From assembly GCA_002715265.1 (NCBI GenBank), contig PAYS01000003.1, forward strand, positions 42,845-75,547: a stretch of 32,703 nucleotides of DNA, given 5' to 3'. A program made the position numbers and the translations under genes. The DNA comes from Candidatus Pelagibacterales bacterium (lineage in GTDB: Bacteria; Pseudomonadota; Alphaproteobacteria; TMED109). Every line of letters begins with the position of its first letter. The stretch's first letter is position 1. Below are positions 19,494 through 29,982 of the stretch, piece after piece. The notes under the pieces are model-generated. The model made no database searches, was not told where the DNA came from, and saw only the letters and a program-made list of their open reading frames with translations.

Positions 19494-20459
19494 TTATGTA
19501 ATATCCATAAAATTAATTTCATTGTTTTTAAAATATAAATATTTTTCTAAAAATTCATTAGGGTTTTTAATCTGTATATATTTAGGATTATGACCCATAT
19601 TTTTATCATTCAGTCGAGTAAAAAAAAATCTTATACAGTATATTTGGCATAATAAATTTAAAATCTTCAACTCGTTTTTTTTTATATTTCTATATTTATT
19701 ATAACCAATAAATAAATTTTTTACTTTTAATAAATTTAAAAATATCTTTTTTTCTTTATAGTTAAAGCACCAAGAAATTAAAATTATTGCAATATCCGAT
19801 ATTAAATAACTGTTACATGCATAATAAAAATCTATGAATCCAGATATTTTGCCTTTAAAAAAAAGCACATTATCAGGGAATAAATCACCATGTATAATTC
19901 CATAGGGTAATTTCTGCTTATTTATATTAAAGTATTTTTTTAGAGAGGTTTCAAAATATTTTATTAAAAGTCTATCATAATTAATTATGTATTTTTTATG
20001 TTTATTCATATTTTTTTCATAAAAAGACTTATTAAAATAATTATTTATTTTTAATGATGAACTTCTTGTGCAATTATGCATAATCGCTAGGTTAATACCT
20101 AAATTTATAAGATGTTTATTTGAGTACCTCTTTAAATATTTGCCTTTTAGGAATGTAAAAATACCGTATTTTTTGTTTTTATAATAAGACGTGTATTTAT
20201 TCTTTTTATTTTTAATGGGGATTGGGCAATTAAAACTATTTTTATTAATAAAATTCAATAATTGCATATATTTATCTATATTTTTAATTAAATTATTGTC
20301 TTCATATATGGTTAAAATATATTTTTTATCTCCAAGCATTATAAAGTTACTATTTTGTATACCTTCATAAATTGGAATAATCTTTTTAAAATTGGGTAAA
20401 TTATAATTTATACATATTGTATTAAAATCTTTACTGTTTAAATTCGTTAGAAATGCCAT
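19494..20459 (-). CDS. thrB: Homoserine kinase (APH-fold, ThrB type II)
   Basis: IYEGIQNSNFIMLGDKKYILTIYE and IIHGDLFPDNVLFFKGKISGFIDFYYAC; adjacency to rnhA typical in alphaproteobacteria. Confidence 0.82.
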   Translation of the reverse strand: MAFLTNLNSKDFNTICINYNLPNFKKIIPIYEGIQNSNFIMLGDKKYILTIYEDNNLIKNIDKYMQLLNFINKNSFNCPIPIKNKKNKYTSYYKNKKYGIFTFLKGKYLKRYSNKHLINLGINLAIMHNCTRSSSLKINNYFNKSFYEKNMNKHKKYIINYDRLLIKYFETSLKKYFNINKQKLPYGIIHGDLFPDNVLFFKGKISGFIDFYYACNSYLISDIAIILISWCFNYKEKKIFLNLLKVKNLFIGYNKYRNIKKNELKILNLLCQIYCIRFFFTRLNDKNMGHNPKYIQIKNPNEFLEKYLYFKNNEINFMDIT

Positions 20460-20515
20460 ATAATAAGTTTAGAATATATAATTATTTATTCAACTTTATA
20501 TTAAAATGGTGACAA

Positions 20516-21034
20516 ATGATTAATTTTAATAAAACATTTTATATTTTATCTTATTGTTTTTTATTATGGGGTTGTAGTGGACCTGTAACTACTGCATCAA
20601 AAATTTACAATAGTGCATTTTCAACCTCACAAGAAGTTGATTGTCCTGAAGCTAAGTTTATTAAAGGTATGGAATTTCTAAAAAGATATAATGATGACTC
20701 AGATTTATTGTACACTATTTCATTTAATAAAATAGAATGGAGTTGTTATTTAAAAGATGAGAATAATGTTCAAAGTTATTATATAGAATTAAATACTAGT
20801 TTTAGTGTTAATTATGAAGATGAGAATAAGAAAGTTTCTGTTAATAATTTTGAATATGTAATAGCTGTATTGGATTTATATGATAGACCTGCAGTTAGTG
20901 AAAAGTATTTATATGATTTTGAAGAAACAGGTTTATTTAATTTTAAAAATGATAAAAGTGTATCTATAAAAATGAATATTGAGAAAGTTGGTATACTTAG
21001 TGAAAGTAGTTTGCTTTTAGGTTTTATAAACTAA
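20516..21034 (+). CDS. Predicted lipoprotein, unknown function (172 aa)
   Basis: Signal peptide MINFNKTFYILSYCFLLWGCSGP with lipobox LWGC; no known domain recognised. Confidence 0.65.
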   Translation: MINFNKTFYILSYCFLLWGCSGPVTTASKIYNSAFSTSQEVDCPEAKFIKGMEFLKRYNDDSDLLYTISFNKIEWSCYLKDENNVQSYYIELNTSFSVNYEDENKKVSVNNFEYVIAVLDLYDRPAVSEKYLYDFEETGLFNFKNDKSVSIKMNIEKVGILSESSLLLGFIN

Positions 21035-21538
21035 TTATTTCTTAAAATAAGATAAAGCACTGGGTATTTGATCAATAAAATCATTCTCTAAATTATTATT
21101 TTTGGAAGGTTTGAAGTCATTAGAAAGTAAATCTTCAATTGTACTTATAGATATTTGGCTAATTTTTTGTTGAATTTTTAAAGCTGCATTAGAGTGGATG
21201 AATTCTATTTCTTTTGATGCTGAGGCTTGTTTTCTTTCTATTTCTTTATCTATATTTTGTAGATATATTTCTGAGTTTTTAATAGCTATATCTTCCTGTT
21301 CTCTTATTAATTTTTCTGATGATTTTTTATGATCTAGTAATAGATCTTGGCTGCTTTTTAGTAGTTTTTTAGCCTCTAGCAGTGCATTTTCTGTATTTGT
21401 TATTTTTTCTTCAATATCTTTCGATCTTTTTTCTAAAACATTATCAAATGCAGATTTAGCTTTACGTCCTATTAATAATATAAATACAATAAAGGCTATT
21501 AGAACCCAGAACTCTGCATCACCAAATAAACTACTCAT
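21035..21538 (-). CDS. atpF: F0F1 ATP synthase subunit b
   Basis: N-terminal TM then long charged coiled coil; last gene of the atpI-B-E-F'-F order. Confidence 0.85.
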   Translation of the reverse strand: MSSLFGDAEFWVLIAFIVFILLIGRKAKSAFDNVLEKRSKDIEEKITNTENALLEAKKLLKSSQDLLLDHKKSSEKLIREQEDIAIKNSEIYLQNIDKEIERKQASASKEIEFIHSNAALKIQQKISQISISTIEDLLSNDFKPSKNNNLENDFIDQIPSALSYFKK

Positions 21539-22115
21539 TTTTGTAACTCTCTATATACATATCAACCTTAGACTTAATAATACTAGAATCTGGTTTGTCA
21601 TCATAGAACTTAGAAATTATATTTTCTACAATTTCACTAGAAATATTATTTAAATTAAGATTAAAATCATCAATTTCTTTCTCTAGTTTATTTTTTTCTT
21701 TTTCGATTTTGTCATTTATTTCAGATTGACAATCTTTAAGTTTTTTTTCAGCCTCTGTATGCATCTTAATATTAATTTTACTAACTATTTCTTTTATTTC
21801 CTGATTAGTTTTTTCAATAGCAGCCTGATGTTCATTATTAATTTGTTCTATTTTCTTTTTAATTTCCTCTGCCTTTGATAAGTCGTTAGAAATTTTTAAT
21901 TCTCTATTCGTAATTATTTCAGAAATTCTAGGAAGGGCTACATATTTCATAGTTAAATATATTATTGGAAATATAATACATAGCCAGACTAGTTGTGGCA
22001 TAAAATCAGGAAATGACATTTGAGGCATTCCCACATTATCTGCTTCTTTAGCTATAGCATTGGTTGACATTAATGCTATAATCCCTAGTTGAATAAAAAA
22101 ATTAATTTTTAACAT
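21531..22115 (-). CDS. F0F1 ATP synthase subunit b'
   Basis: VGMPQMSFPDFMPQLVWLCIIFPIIYLTMKYVALPRISEIITNR, typical alphaproteobacterial b'. Signal-peptide-like N-terminus. Confidence 0.87.
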   Translation of the reverse strand: MLKINFFIQLGIIALMSTNAIAKEADNVGMPQMSFPDFMPQLVWLCIIFPIIYLTMKYVALPRISEIITNRELKISNDLSKAEEIKKKIEQINNEHQAAIEKTNQEIKEIVSKINIKMHTEAEKKLKDCQSEINDKIEKEKNKLEKEIDDFNLNLNNISSEIVENIISKFYDDKPDSSIIKSKVDMYIESYKNE

Positions 22116-22157
22116 GTTTATTACATTTAATTAGATAACAAAAAAAAAGATTGTAAA

Positions 22158-22385
<228 letters not shown>

Positions 22386-22402
22386 TTATCTCCTTTGTTT
22401 TA

Positions 22403-23191
22403 TTAATGTCCTGGATGAAATGAATCACTTAAATATAAGCAAGTTAAAACTGCAAATACATAAGCTTGAAGAAACGCTATTAACGTTTCTAATATATATA
22501 GCAATACTATAAATATAAATGGAGCTATTCCAAATATACCTAATGCAACCACAAACCCCGCAAAAACCTTTATCATAGTATGACCTGCCATCATATTAGC
22601 AGCTAATCTAACAGCTAAACTAATGGGTCTAGAAATATAAGAAACTATTTCAATAGGTACTAATAACGGAGCTAAAAATATAGGCACTCCAGCTGGAAGA
22701 AATAATCTTAGATATTTAAATCCATGAAGCACAAACCCCAAAATTGTTGCAAATAAAAAAATTCCAAATGCAATTGCAAATGTAATGATAATATGACTTG
22801 TGACTGTGAAACTATAAGGTATTAGTCCTAACATATTACATAATAATATAAACATAAATAAAGAGTATACTAACGGAAAAAACTTAGCTCCTTCTTTACC
22901 AAGATTATCCTTAGTTGTGTTATAAATCATTTCGTAGCTCATTTCAGCAACCGATTGAAGTTTACTTGGAATAACTGCTTTCTTTTTAGTAGCTATAATT
23001 AGAAATGCATTTAAAAGAACTAAAATTATTATCATCATAATTGAAGAATTTGTAATAGAAATATCTATGCCAGCAATTTCCATAGTCCCGAAAGGTCTAG
23101 TTATTTCAAATTGTTTTAAAGGAGAAGCAGCATGCGCTGTATTTCCAATAAAAATTGTGCAAAGTAATAAAATATTTTTAAAATAAGTCAA
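22403..23191 (-). CDS. atpB: F0F1 ATP synthase subunit a
   Basis: ASPLKQFEI start motif, ISLAVRLAANMMAGHTMIKVFAGF with essential Arg, LIAFLQAYVFAVLTCLYLSDS. Confidence 0.96.
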   Translation of the reverse strand: MTYFKNILLLCTIFIGNTAHAASPLKQFEITRPFGTMEIAGIDISITNSSIMMIIILVLLNAFLIIATKKKAVIPSKLQSVAEMSYEMIYNTTKDNLGKEGAKFFPLVYSLFMFILLCNMLGLIPYSFTVTSHIIITFAIAFGIFLFATILGFVLHGFKYLRLFLPAGVPIFLAPLLVPIEIVSYISRPISLAVRLAANMMAGHTMIKVFAGFVVALGIFGIAPFIFIVLLYILETLIAFLQAYVFAVLTCLYLSDSFHPGH

Positions 23192-23226
23192 TTATGTTCC
23201 TTATGTATTGTTTAATTTAATATAAT

Positions 23227-23523
23227 TTATTTCTGCCATTTCTTTGATGATTTATATGAAGTGTAAATACCCGATATCATACCTATAATCAAAAAAATAA
23301 TTAAAAAAATTGGTTTTGTTTCAAAAAAATAATCTAAAGTCCATCCAATACAGCCCCCTACAAAAACATTAGCAAACATTTCCGATACGATTTTAAATGC
23401 ATGCGAAAGACCATAATATGTATTTTTAGAATAATTTTCCTTTAATGTCTCCTTAGTTTTTATATCATCTAATTTTCTCGATAATTTATTTAGTGACGTA
23501 TTTAAATCATCTTTTTTGCTCAT
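23227..23523 (-). CDS. atpI: ATP synthase protein I / AtpZ-AtpI family
   Basis: FVGGCIGWTLDYFFETKPIFLIIFLIIGMISGIYTSYK; position upstream of atpB. Confidence 0.83.
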   Translation of the reverse strand: MSKKDDLNTSLNKLSRKLDDIKTKETLKENYSKNTYYGLSHAFKIVSEMFANVFVGGCIGWTLDYFFETKPIFLIIFLIIGMISGIYTSYKSSKKWQK

Positions 23524-23565
23524 TTTTTGGCCAAAATACTGAACCTCTATATGTGTTTCGATCAG

Positions 23566-23594
23566 AAGATAATGTATAGAAACGGTACTGTCAA
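23566..23594 (-). promoter_or_regulatory. Putative sigma70-type promoter of the F0 atp operon
   Basis: Minus strand: TTGACA (23594-23589), 17-bp spacer, TATCTT (23571-23566), upstream of atpI. Confidence 0.45.
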
Positions 23595-23622
23595 GACAGC
23601 ATAATATAATAAAAATGATTTA

Positions 23623-26600
23623 TTATTCATTAAATTTTACTGCTTCTTGTAGTGAAACTGAAACTAACTGAGATACGCCTGGTTCCTGCATTGTAACACC
23701 ATATAGCCTATCCATCTTAGACATAGAAAGACGGTTATGGGTTACAACTATAAACCTAGTTTGAGTTTTATCTGCTATTGCTCTGATCAAATCAAGGAAT
23801 CTATCTACATTCGATTCGTCTAAAGGTGCATCCACTTCATCTAAAATACAAATTGGTGATGGTTTGGTTAAGAAAATAGAAAATATTAAAGCCATCGATG
23901 TTAGAGCTTGCTCCCCACCTGATAAAAGACTCATATTTTGTAATTTTTTTCCTGGAGGAGAAGCAAATAACTCTAAACCGGCTTCAAGTGGATCATCGGA
24001 CCCTTCTAAGGTTAAATGAGCTTCTCCACCTCCAAATAGGTCTGTAAATAAAATTTTAAAATGTTTATTTACTTCATTAAATGCATTTATTAACCTGCTT
24101 CTAGCTTCTTTGTTAATATTTGATATGCTATCTCTTAATTTTTGAATAGCGTTAATTAAATCTTCTTTTTCTTTATCAATATCAGATATTTTTGATAATA
24201 ATTCTTCAGAGTCTTTTTCCGCAATTAAGTTTACAGGACCAATCCTTTCTCTTTGAAGGTTGTATTTTTCAATAGTTAAATTGCAATCTTCTAAATCTGG
24301 AAGGGTATCAAAAGGTTGTTCAATAATAGTATCAAAATTATCTGGTTTAATATTTAATTTATCAAATATTATTTTTTCATGAGAATTTAATTTTTCTTTT
24401 GTTTCTTGATAAATGCCTTCTTGCCTTGCTTTATTTTCTCTAGCTTGCATTAATTGGTTATTAATTGTTTTATATTGATTTTGAATAACGGAATATTCAT
24501 TTTCTTTTATTGAAATGGTATCTGTTAAATTCTGTATTAACTTTTTATGAGACGCAATTTCTTTTGTTATCTGTATTTGCTTTAATTTTAAATCATTTGG
24601 TTTTTTTTTGTCTATTAATAATTTTTCATTTTGTGTTTTAATTGTGTCATTTATTTTAATTATTCTTTCATCTATAATTTTCAATTGTGATTTAATTCTT
24701 TCATATTCTTTTTGAGAACTTATTAGAATGGTTAATTGAGATTTGTTTTCTGAATTTTTTTCAACTGTCTGCGAATAAGATACTTGATATTTATCATGTT
24801 CTGTTCTTAGATCATTTATTTTGCTCAGAAAGTTTTCATTTTGGTTGTCAAGATTTCTAATAAGGTTTTCTATATCCTTTTTTTCTTTATTTACTTTATC
24901 AAATTCTTTATTTAAATCTTTAAGCAATAAATTAATTTTTTCCATATTCTTTTTATTTTGTAGCATTTGATGAACTGGAGTTTCAGCTTCTGCTGAATGT
25001 TTGTAGCCATCCCAGCGCCAAAGATCTCCTTCTTTGCTTACAAGTTGTTGTCCTGGTTGGAGTAGATTTTGTAATTTTTCTCCTTCTAATTTGTTCTTAA
25101 CCAGTCCTGTAGACTTAAGTAAATTGGCTATTTCAGAAACACCTTGTATTGTATTTTCTAGATTTTGAATATTTGTTGGTAATGAAGGTAAGTTACTTTG
25201 TTTTATTTGTCTCCATTCTATATTTGATTTCGAAAGAGAAGCTTTCAGTCCATATCCTAAAGCTGCTCCTATAGCTTTTTCATACCCATTAGAAAAAGAT
25301 ATTTTGTTTATAATGGTATTTTTATCTTTGCTTTCAAATAATTTTGTTAAAATTATACTTGAGGCTTTATGTTTTTCTATTTCTTTACTTAATTCAGCTA
25401 AAATTATATTTTTTTTATTTAAAATATCTTTATTTTCTCTAATAATTTTGTTATTATCATCCACATTTTTAACTAATTTTGCTTCATTTTCTTTAATCTT
25501 TTTTTGAATTGTATTTATATTTTTTATTTCTTTATCATAATTAATTTTATTATCTAAATTAGATTTGTCTTTATTAATTTTTATTTCATCTTCAATTTCT
25601 TTTAGTTGCTTAAGTAATTTATTTTGTAATTCATATTCTTTTTTTTGTTCGTTTTGTAGATACTCTATATCTTCGTTAATATTTTTAATGTTTAAATAAG
25701 ATGACTCTTTGTCTTTTTCTATTAAATCGTATTCAAGTTGAGATTTATTTAAAAGTGAAATATTTGTTTGATGTTCATCTTTAAGAGAATTAACATTTGA
25801 TTCTAAATTTTTAATTTTTACAGATATGTTAGATATTTTTGCTGTTACAATATCTGCTTCATCACTATATTTATCAAGTAACATTTCAATATTTTTTATA
25901 TTAGATGCTGCTTCATTCCATTGATGGTAAAGAATATAATTTTCAATATTTCTAATTTTTTCAGAAAGTACTTTATATTTTTTAGCTTGATTAGATTGTT
26001 TAATTAAATCTTTTAATCTGAGTCTATCATTAGATATTATCTCTTCTAATTTATTTAGATTATTTTCTGCTGCATTTAATTTAAGTTCTGTTTCGTGTTT
26101 TCTTGCGTGAATTCCTGTAATTCCAGATGCTTCTTCTATTATTTGTCTTCTTTCCTGGGGTTTAGAGTTAATTATTTTTCCAATTTGACCTTGATCTACT
26201 ATAGCATTTGATCTTGAGCCAATAGCATAGTCTGCAAAAAAAATTTGTACATCTCTTTGTCTTACTTCTTTAGCGTTAATGGTGTATCTAGATCCTTCAC
26301 TTTTATTAATTTTTCTAGATATTTGTATTTCATCCTGAGTTGCATATTTTCTATTAGAGTCATCTTTATCCAACTCCATATTAATTATTACCTCTGCAGA
26401 ATTTCTTGAAGGTCTTCCTTTTGTGCCGTTGAAGATAACATCATCCATTTCGCCAGCTCTTAATTTTGATGGGCCTGCTTCTCCCATATTCCATTTAACT
26501 GCTTCTACTATATTTGATTTACCACATCCATTGGGGCCAACTAAACCAGTTAGACCTGATTTTATATCTAAATTTGTATCATCTACAAAAGATTTAAAAC

Positions 26601-26628
26601 CAATTAATTTTAGCTTAGTAAATATCAT
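23623..26628 (-). CDS. smc: Chromosome segregation protein SMC
   Basis: KLIGFKSFVD, GPNGCGKSNIVEAVKW Walker A, hinge block, LSGGEQALTSMALIFSIFLTKPSPICILDEVDAPLDESNVDRF signature/Walker B. Confidence 0.96.
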   Translation of the reverse strand: MIFTKLKLIGFKSFVDDTNLDIKSGLTGLVGPNGCGKSNIVEAVKWNMGEAGPSKLRAGEMDDVIFNGTKGRPSRNSAEVIINMELDKDDSNRKYATQDEIQISRKINKSEGSRYTINAKEVRQRDVQIFFADYAIGSRSNAIVDQGQIGKIINSKPQERRQIIEEASGITGIHARKHETELKLNAAENNLNKLEEIISNDRLRLKDLIKQSNQAKKYKVLSEKIRNIENYILYHQWNEAASNIKNIEMLLDKYSDEADIVTAKISNISVKIKNLESNVNSLKDEHQTNISLLNKSQLEYDLIEKDKESSYLNIKNINEDIEYLQNEQKKEYELQNKLLKQLKEIEDEIKINKDKSNLDNKINYDKEIKNINTIQKKIKENEAKLVKNVDDNNKIIRENKDILNKKNIILAELSKEIEKHKASSIILTKLFESKDKNTIINKISFSNGYEKAIGAALGYGLKASLSKSNIEWRQIKQSNLPSLPTNIQNLENTIQGVSEIANLLKSTGLVKNKLEGEKLQNLLQPGQQLVSKEGDLWRWDGYKHSAEAETPVHQMLQNKKNMEKINLLLKDLNKEFDKVNKEKKDIENLIRNLDNQNENFLSKINDLRTEHDKYQVSYSQTVEKNSENKSQLTILISSQKEYERIKSQLKIIDERIIKINDTIKTQNEKLLIDKKKPNDLKLKQIQITKEIASHKKLIQNLTDTISIKENEYSVIQNQYKTINNQLMQARENKARQEGIYQETKEKLNSHEKIIFDKLNIKPDNFDTIIEQPFDTLPDLEDCNLTIEKYNLQRERIGPVNLIAEKDSEELLSKISDIDKEKEDLINAIQKLRDSISNINKEARSRLINAFNEVNKHFKILFTDLFGGGEAHLTLEGSDDPLEAGLELFASPPGKKLQNMSLLSGGEQALTSMALIFSIFLTKPSPICILDEVDAPLDESNVDRFLDLIRAIADKTQTRFIVVTHNRLSMSKMDRLYGVTMQEPGVSQLVSVSLQEAVKFNE

Positions 26629-26712
26629 TTAGTAACCATCAATAAGGAATATACTATATATTGTATTTAAATTTTTATAATTAACAAGATATTCTTTATA
26701 CAAAACAACTAA

Positions 26713-27306
26713 TTATTCTATAAGACTATTTAATTTTTTAATATCAAATCTGCCTTCAACTTTTTTGCCATTTACAAAAAATGTTGGTGTGGCATCTACG
26801 CCTTTTTGCTTGGCCGCATAATCTCTTCCAGCCAAAAGTAGTTTCCATCTATTTTTATTAGTTTCATTGTCTTCTAAGCAAGATAGTAACATAGGTTTTT
26901 CTATTCCTAATGGTTGTAAAGTTTTAAAAATAGATTCTAGTATATCTTCTGACTGAGTCCATTCAGGTTGTTTTTGAAATAATCTATTTAATACAGGAAA
27001 AAATTGTTTTTCATTCATGCATTGTGTAACCATAGAGCCTAACATAGCTGTTCTATCTAGTGGAAAGTCTCTAAATAGTAATTTAGCTCTTCCTGTGTCT
27101 ATATATTTTTTCTTTATTTCAGGAAGTGTTTGAATATGAAAACTTGCACAATGTCCACATGACATAGATGCATACTCTTCTATTATTATAGGAGCATTTT
27201 CAATTCCTAAAACTCTTGCTGATAATAGTTCTTCTTCATCTTGAGCTATAACAATCTTAGAGATTATCAAAAAAATAAATATTAAAAATGTTTTTATATA
27301 CTGCAT
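26713..27306 (-). CDS. DsbA-family thioredoxin-like protein (exported)
   Basis: Signal peptide, YASMSCGHCASFH (CGHC active site), GVDATPTFFVNGKKVEG. Confidence 0.87.
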   Translation of the reverse strand: MQYIKTFLIFIFLIISKIVIAQDEEELLSARVLGIENAPIIIEEYASMSCGHCASFHIQTLPEIKKKYIDTGRAKLLFRDFPLDRTAMLGSMVTQCMNEKQFFPVLNRLFQKQPEWTQSEDILESIFKTLQPLGIEKPMLLSCLEDNETNKNRWKLLLAGRDYAAKQKGVDATPTFFVNGKKVEGRFDIKKLNSLIE

Positions 27307-27342
27307 ATTTTTCTCCCATAACTATATATATAGATATATAGA

Positions 27343-27807
27343 TTATTTTAAATTAGTAAAAAAGGAATTTGCAAATTTTTGAATATTTTTCTTAACTTTC
27401 TCGTCATTAATATTATCAATTAAAGACTTTAGTTCTTGTTTTTCTTTATTCGATATAGAATTTTGTATCTTATATTTTTTTTGTTTTTTTACTTTTCTAT
27501 AACTTTGTTTAATATTTATTTTTTTAATTGCTTTATAACCTATTAAATATTCTATTCGTTCTAGTATCGTGGGAATAATGTACTGAAATTCTAAAGAAAA
27601 TGAACTTTCAACTCTAACTGTAAGCGTTTTTTTAACTGAAATAGATTCAGGGGTAGTTAGATTAGCAACTTCTTTACCTACAATTTGTTCCCATTCAGAT
27701 ATAATCTTTGTCTGATTAAATCCTCTTTTACGAAAAATATTTTTTGTAATATTTTTTGATATAAAACTAATATTTTGGAGGTTATATTTTTTAATGCCAT
27801 TATTAAT
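27343..27807 (-). CDS. DUF721 family protein (DciA-like), probable non-canonical start
   Basis: Open frame ...INNGIKKYNLQNISFISKNITKNIFRKRGFNQTKIISEWEQIVGKEVANLTTPESISVKKTLTVRVESSFSLEFQYIIPTILERIEYLIGYKAIKKINI... The RKRGF...WEQIVG...TTPESI pattern fits DUF721. No ATG/GTG/TTG near the 5' end; AAAGGA precedes ATC (27813) and ATT (27807). Absent from the ORF track. Confidence 0.72.
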   Translation of the reverse strand: MNNGIKKYNLQNISFISKNITKNIFRKRGFNQTKIISEWEQIVGKEVANLTTPESISVKKTLTVRVESSFSLEFQYIIPTILERIEYLIGYKAIKKINIKQSYRKVKKQKKYKIQNSISNKEKQELKSLIDNINDEKVKKNIQKFANSFFTNLK

Positions 27808-27868
27808 TTTGATTAATCCTTTTTTATATTATTAATATATAGAATATAAAATCTGAGAGAACTTTCAA

Positions 27869-28891
27869 TTGAATATAAATAAAAAGTTACTAAAATGGTA
27901 CTACAAAAATAAAAGAGAACTTCCTTGGAGAAAAAAATCTAAAGAAGATTTAATTGACTCATATTATGTATGGATCAGTGAAATTATGTTGCAACAAACC
28001 ACTGTGAATACGGTAATACCATATTTCAATAAATTTATTCAAAGGTTTCCTAATATACATATACTAGCTAGTTCTTCTATTTCTGAAGTTTTAAAATATT
28101 GGGCAGGATTAGGATACTATGCAAGAGCAAGAAACCTTCATAAAACAGCAAAAATAATTGTTAAAAGATATAATGGTGTATTTCCTAAAAATATAGTTAG
28201 CTTATTAGAACTACCAGGAATTGGGGATTATACTGCGGGCGCCATTCTATCAATTGCATTCAATAAAGTAGCTTTTCCTGTCGATGTAAATATCAAAAGA
28301 GTTGTTCAACGTTTGAGTAATAAGCATGAGGCTAATAAAAAAGATTTAACTGAATACTTAGATAGCAGTATATCTAGATCTAAACCCGGAGATTTCATTG
28401 AGGCATTAATGGATTTAGGATCGCAAATTTGCAAATCTAGCTCTCCTAAATGTGAATTATGTCCATTAAATAAAAATTGCGAAACTTTTTTAAAGAATAA
28501 GAGTATGCTTTCAAGCAAGAAAATAAATTATGTAAAAAAACCTATAAAATATGGTCTTTGTTTGATTATTGAAAGAACTAAAGACCAAAAATATTTTTTT
28601 ATTAGAAGACCTGAAGAAGGATTATATGGAGGTATGCTGAGCTTCCCAACTTCTAATTGGGTGATTAACAAAAAGTCACTATCAAAAGAAAAAGTCTTAA
28701 ATTTTGATGGATTGTCATATAAAAAAGATAAGGTGGTGCATGTATTTAGCCATTTTAAACTTGAGTTATTTATTTGCTATAAAAAAGATTTAGTATTAAA
28801 TGAAATGAAAGGGAAATGGTTTAAAAAAGAGGAGGCTCGTTCTCAATTGCCAAGTTTAATGAAAAAAGTTTTAGATAAATTTATTCATTAG
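27869..28891 (+). CDS. mutY: A/G-specific adenine glycosylase, TTG start
   Basis: WYYKNKRELPWR, EIMLQQTTVNTVIPYF, LPGIGDYTAGAI, 4Fe-4S ligands CKSSSPKCELCPLNKNC. Confidence 0.96.
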   Translation: MNINKKLLKWYYKNKRELPWRKKSKEDLIDSYYVWISEIMLQQTTVNTVIPYFNKFIQRFPNIHILASSSISEVLKYWAGLGYYARARNLHKTAKIIVKRYNGVFPKNIVSLLELPGIGDYTAGAILSIAFNKVAFPVDVNIKRVVQRLSNKHEANKKDLTEYLDSSISRSKPGDFIEALMDLGSQICKSSSPKCELCPLNKNCETFLKNKSMLSSKKINYVKKPIKYGLCLIIERTKDQKYFFIRRPEEGLYGGMLSFPTSNWVINKKSLSKEKVLNFDGLSYKKDKVVHVFSHFKLELFICYKKDLVLNEMKGKWFKKEEARSQLPSLMKKVLDKFIH

Positions 28892-29960
28892 AAGATGTAT
28901 TTAATTGGTCTCTAATTTTTTTTCTTAAGGAATTTATAGAGACTAATTTACCTTGTTTTTCATAGTGCCAAAATTGCCAACCATTACAAGCAGGATTTCC
29001 TTGTACTTGAGCCCCTACTTTATGTATAGAACCTTCTAGAGCGTCTGTGGTTTTAATACTTCCATCAGCTCTTACAATTGCATTATATTTTTTATTTATA
29101 TCGTGTAATTTTGTCCCTATTTTTAGCATTCCTCGGTCTATTAATGTACAAAAAGGAATTTTTATTTCAGTTTTATTATTTTTAATAGTTTCTAATTCAG
29201 CTTTTGAATAAGACTTTATTTTTTGTATTCTTTGTTTTGCAAATTTCATATAATTTAAATCTTTTTCTATTCCAATAAACTTTCTCTTTAGTTTTTTTGC
29301 TACGGCTCCTGTGGAACCAGTTCCAAAAAAAGGATCTAAAATAACATCGCCAATATTAGTACTAGATAAAATTATTCTAAATAATAATGATTCAGGCTTT
29401 TGTGTAGGATGCAATGTTTTGCCGGAAACTTTAATTCTTTCTTTTCCAGAACATATTGGTAAAAACCAGTCAGATCTCATTTGCTTATCATCATTCATAG
29501 TTTTCATTGCTTGATAATTAAAAGTATATTTAGATTGTTTATTATGACTTGCCCATATTATAGTTTCATGAGCATTAGTGAATCTATTTCCTTTAAAATT
29601 AGGCATTGGGTTTGACTTATTCCAAATAATATCATTTAAAATCCAAAAGCCTAAGTTTTGTATCACAGAGCCAACTCTATATATATTATGATATGATCCA
29701 ATTACCCAAATTGTCCCGTTAGGCTTTAATATTCTTTTTGCTTCTTTTAGCCAGCTTTCAGTAAATTTGTCATATTCTTTAAAGCTACTAAACTTATCCC
29801 AGGCATGATTTACTCCATTTACATCTGAATGATCTGGTCTGTTTAAAGATTTGCTTAGTTGTAAGTTATATGGTGGATCAGCAAATATCATGTCTACACT
29901 ATTATCGGTTAAACTGTTCATAGCTGTGATACAATCTTTATTTAAATAGACTTCATTCAT
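28881..29960 (-). CDS. ccrM: CcrM-type DNA adenine methyltransferase (site-specific, GANTC expected)
   Basis: ADPPYNLQ, LDPFFGTGSTGAVAKKLKRKFIGIE, and a C-terminal extension with HKVGAQVQGNPACNGWQFWHYEKQGKLVSINSLRKKIR as in CcrM. ATG at 29960 (MNEVYLNKDCI) with AAAGAGAG upstream is preferred over the track start inside rnhB. Confidence 0.9.
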   Translation of the reverse strand: MNEVYLNKDCITAMNSLTDNSVDMIFADPPYNLQLSKSLNRPDHSDVNGVNHAWDKFSSFKEYDKFTESWLKEAKRILKPNGTIWVIGSYHNIYRVGSVIQNLGFWILNDIIWNKSNPMPNFKGNRFTNAHETIIWASHNKQSKYTFNYQAMKTMNDDKQMRSDWFLPICSGKERIKVSGKTLHPTQKPESLLFRIILSSTNIGDVILDPFFGTGSTGAVAKKLKRKFIGIEKDLNYMKFAKQRIQKIKSYSKAELETIKNNKTEIKIPFCTLIDRGMLKIGTKLHDINKKYNAIVRADGSIKTTDALEGSIHKVGAQVQGNPACNGWQFWHYEKQGKLVSINSLRKKIRDQLNTSSNE

Positions 29961-29982
29961 ATTAATATTAACTCTCTTTTTA

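Noticed and set aside
23589-23602. CTGTC-AA-GACAG inverted repeat near atpI
   Set aside because: Loop too short for a stable hairpin; overlaps the TTGACA of the putative promoter, so probably incidental.
25304-26632. Plus-strand ORFs 25304..25507 and 26423..26632
   Set aside because: Antisense shadows of smc.
28306-29514. ORFs 28306..28518 (-) and 29311..29514 (+)
   Set aside because: Antisense to mutY and ccrM respectively.
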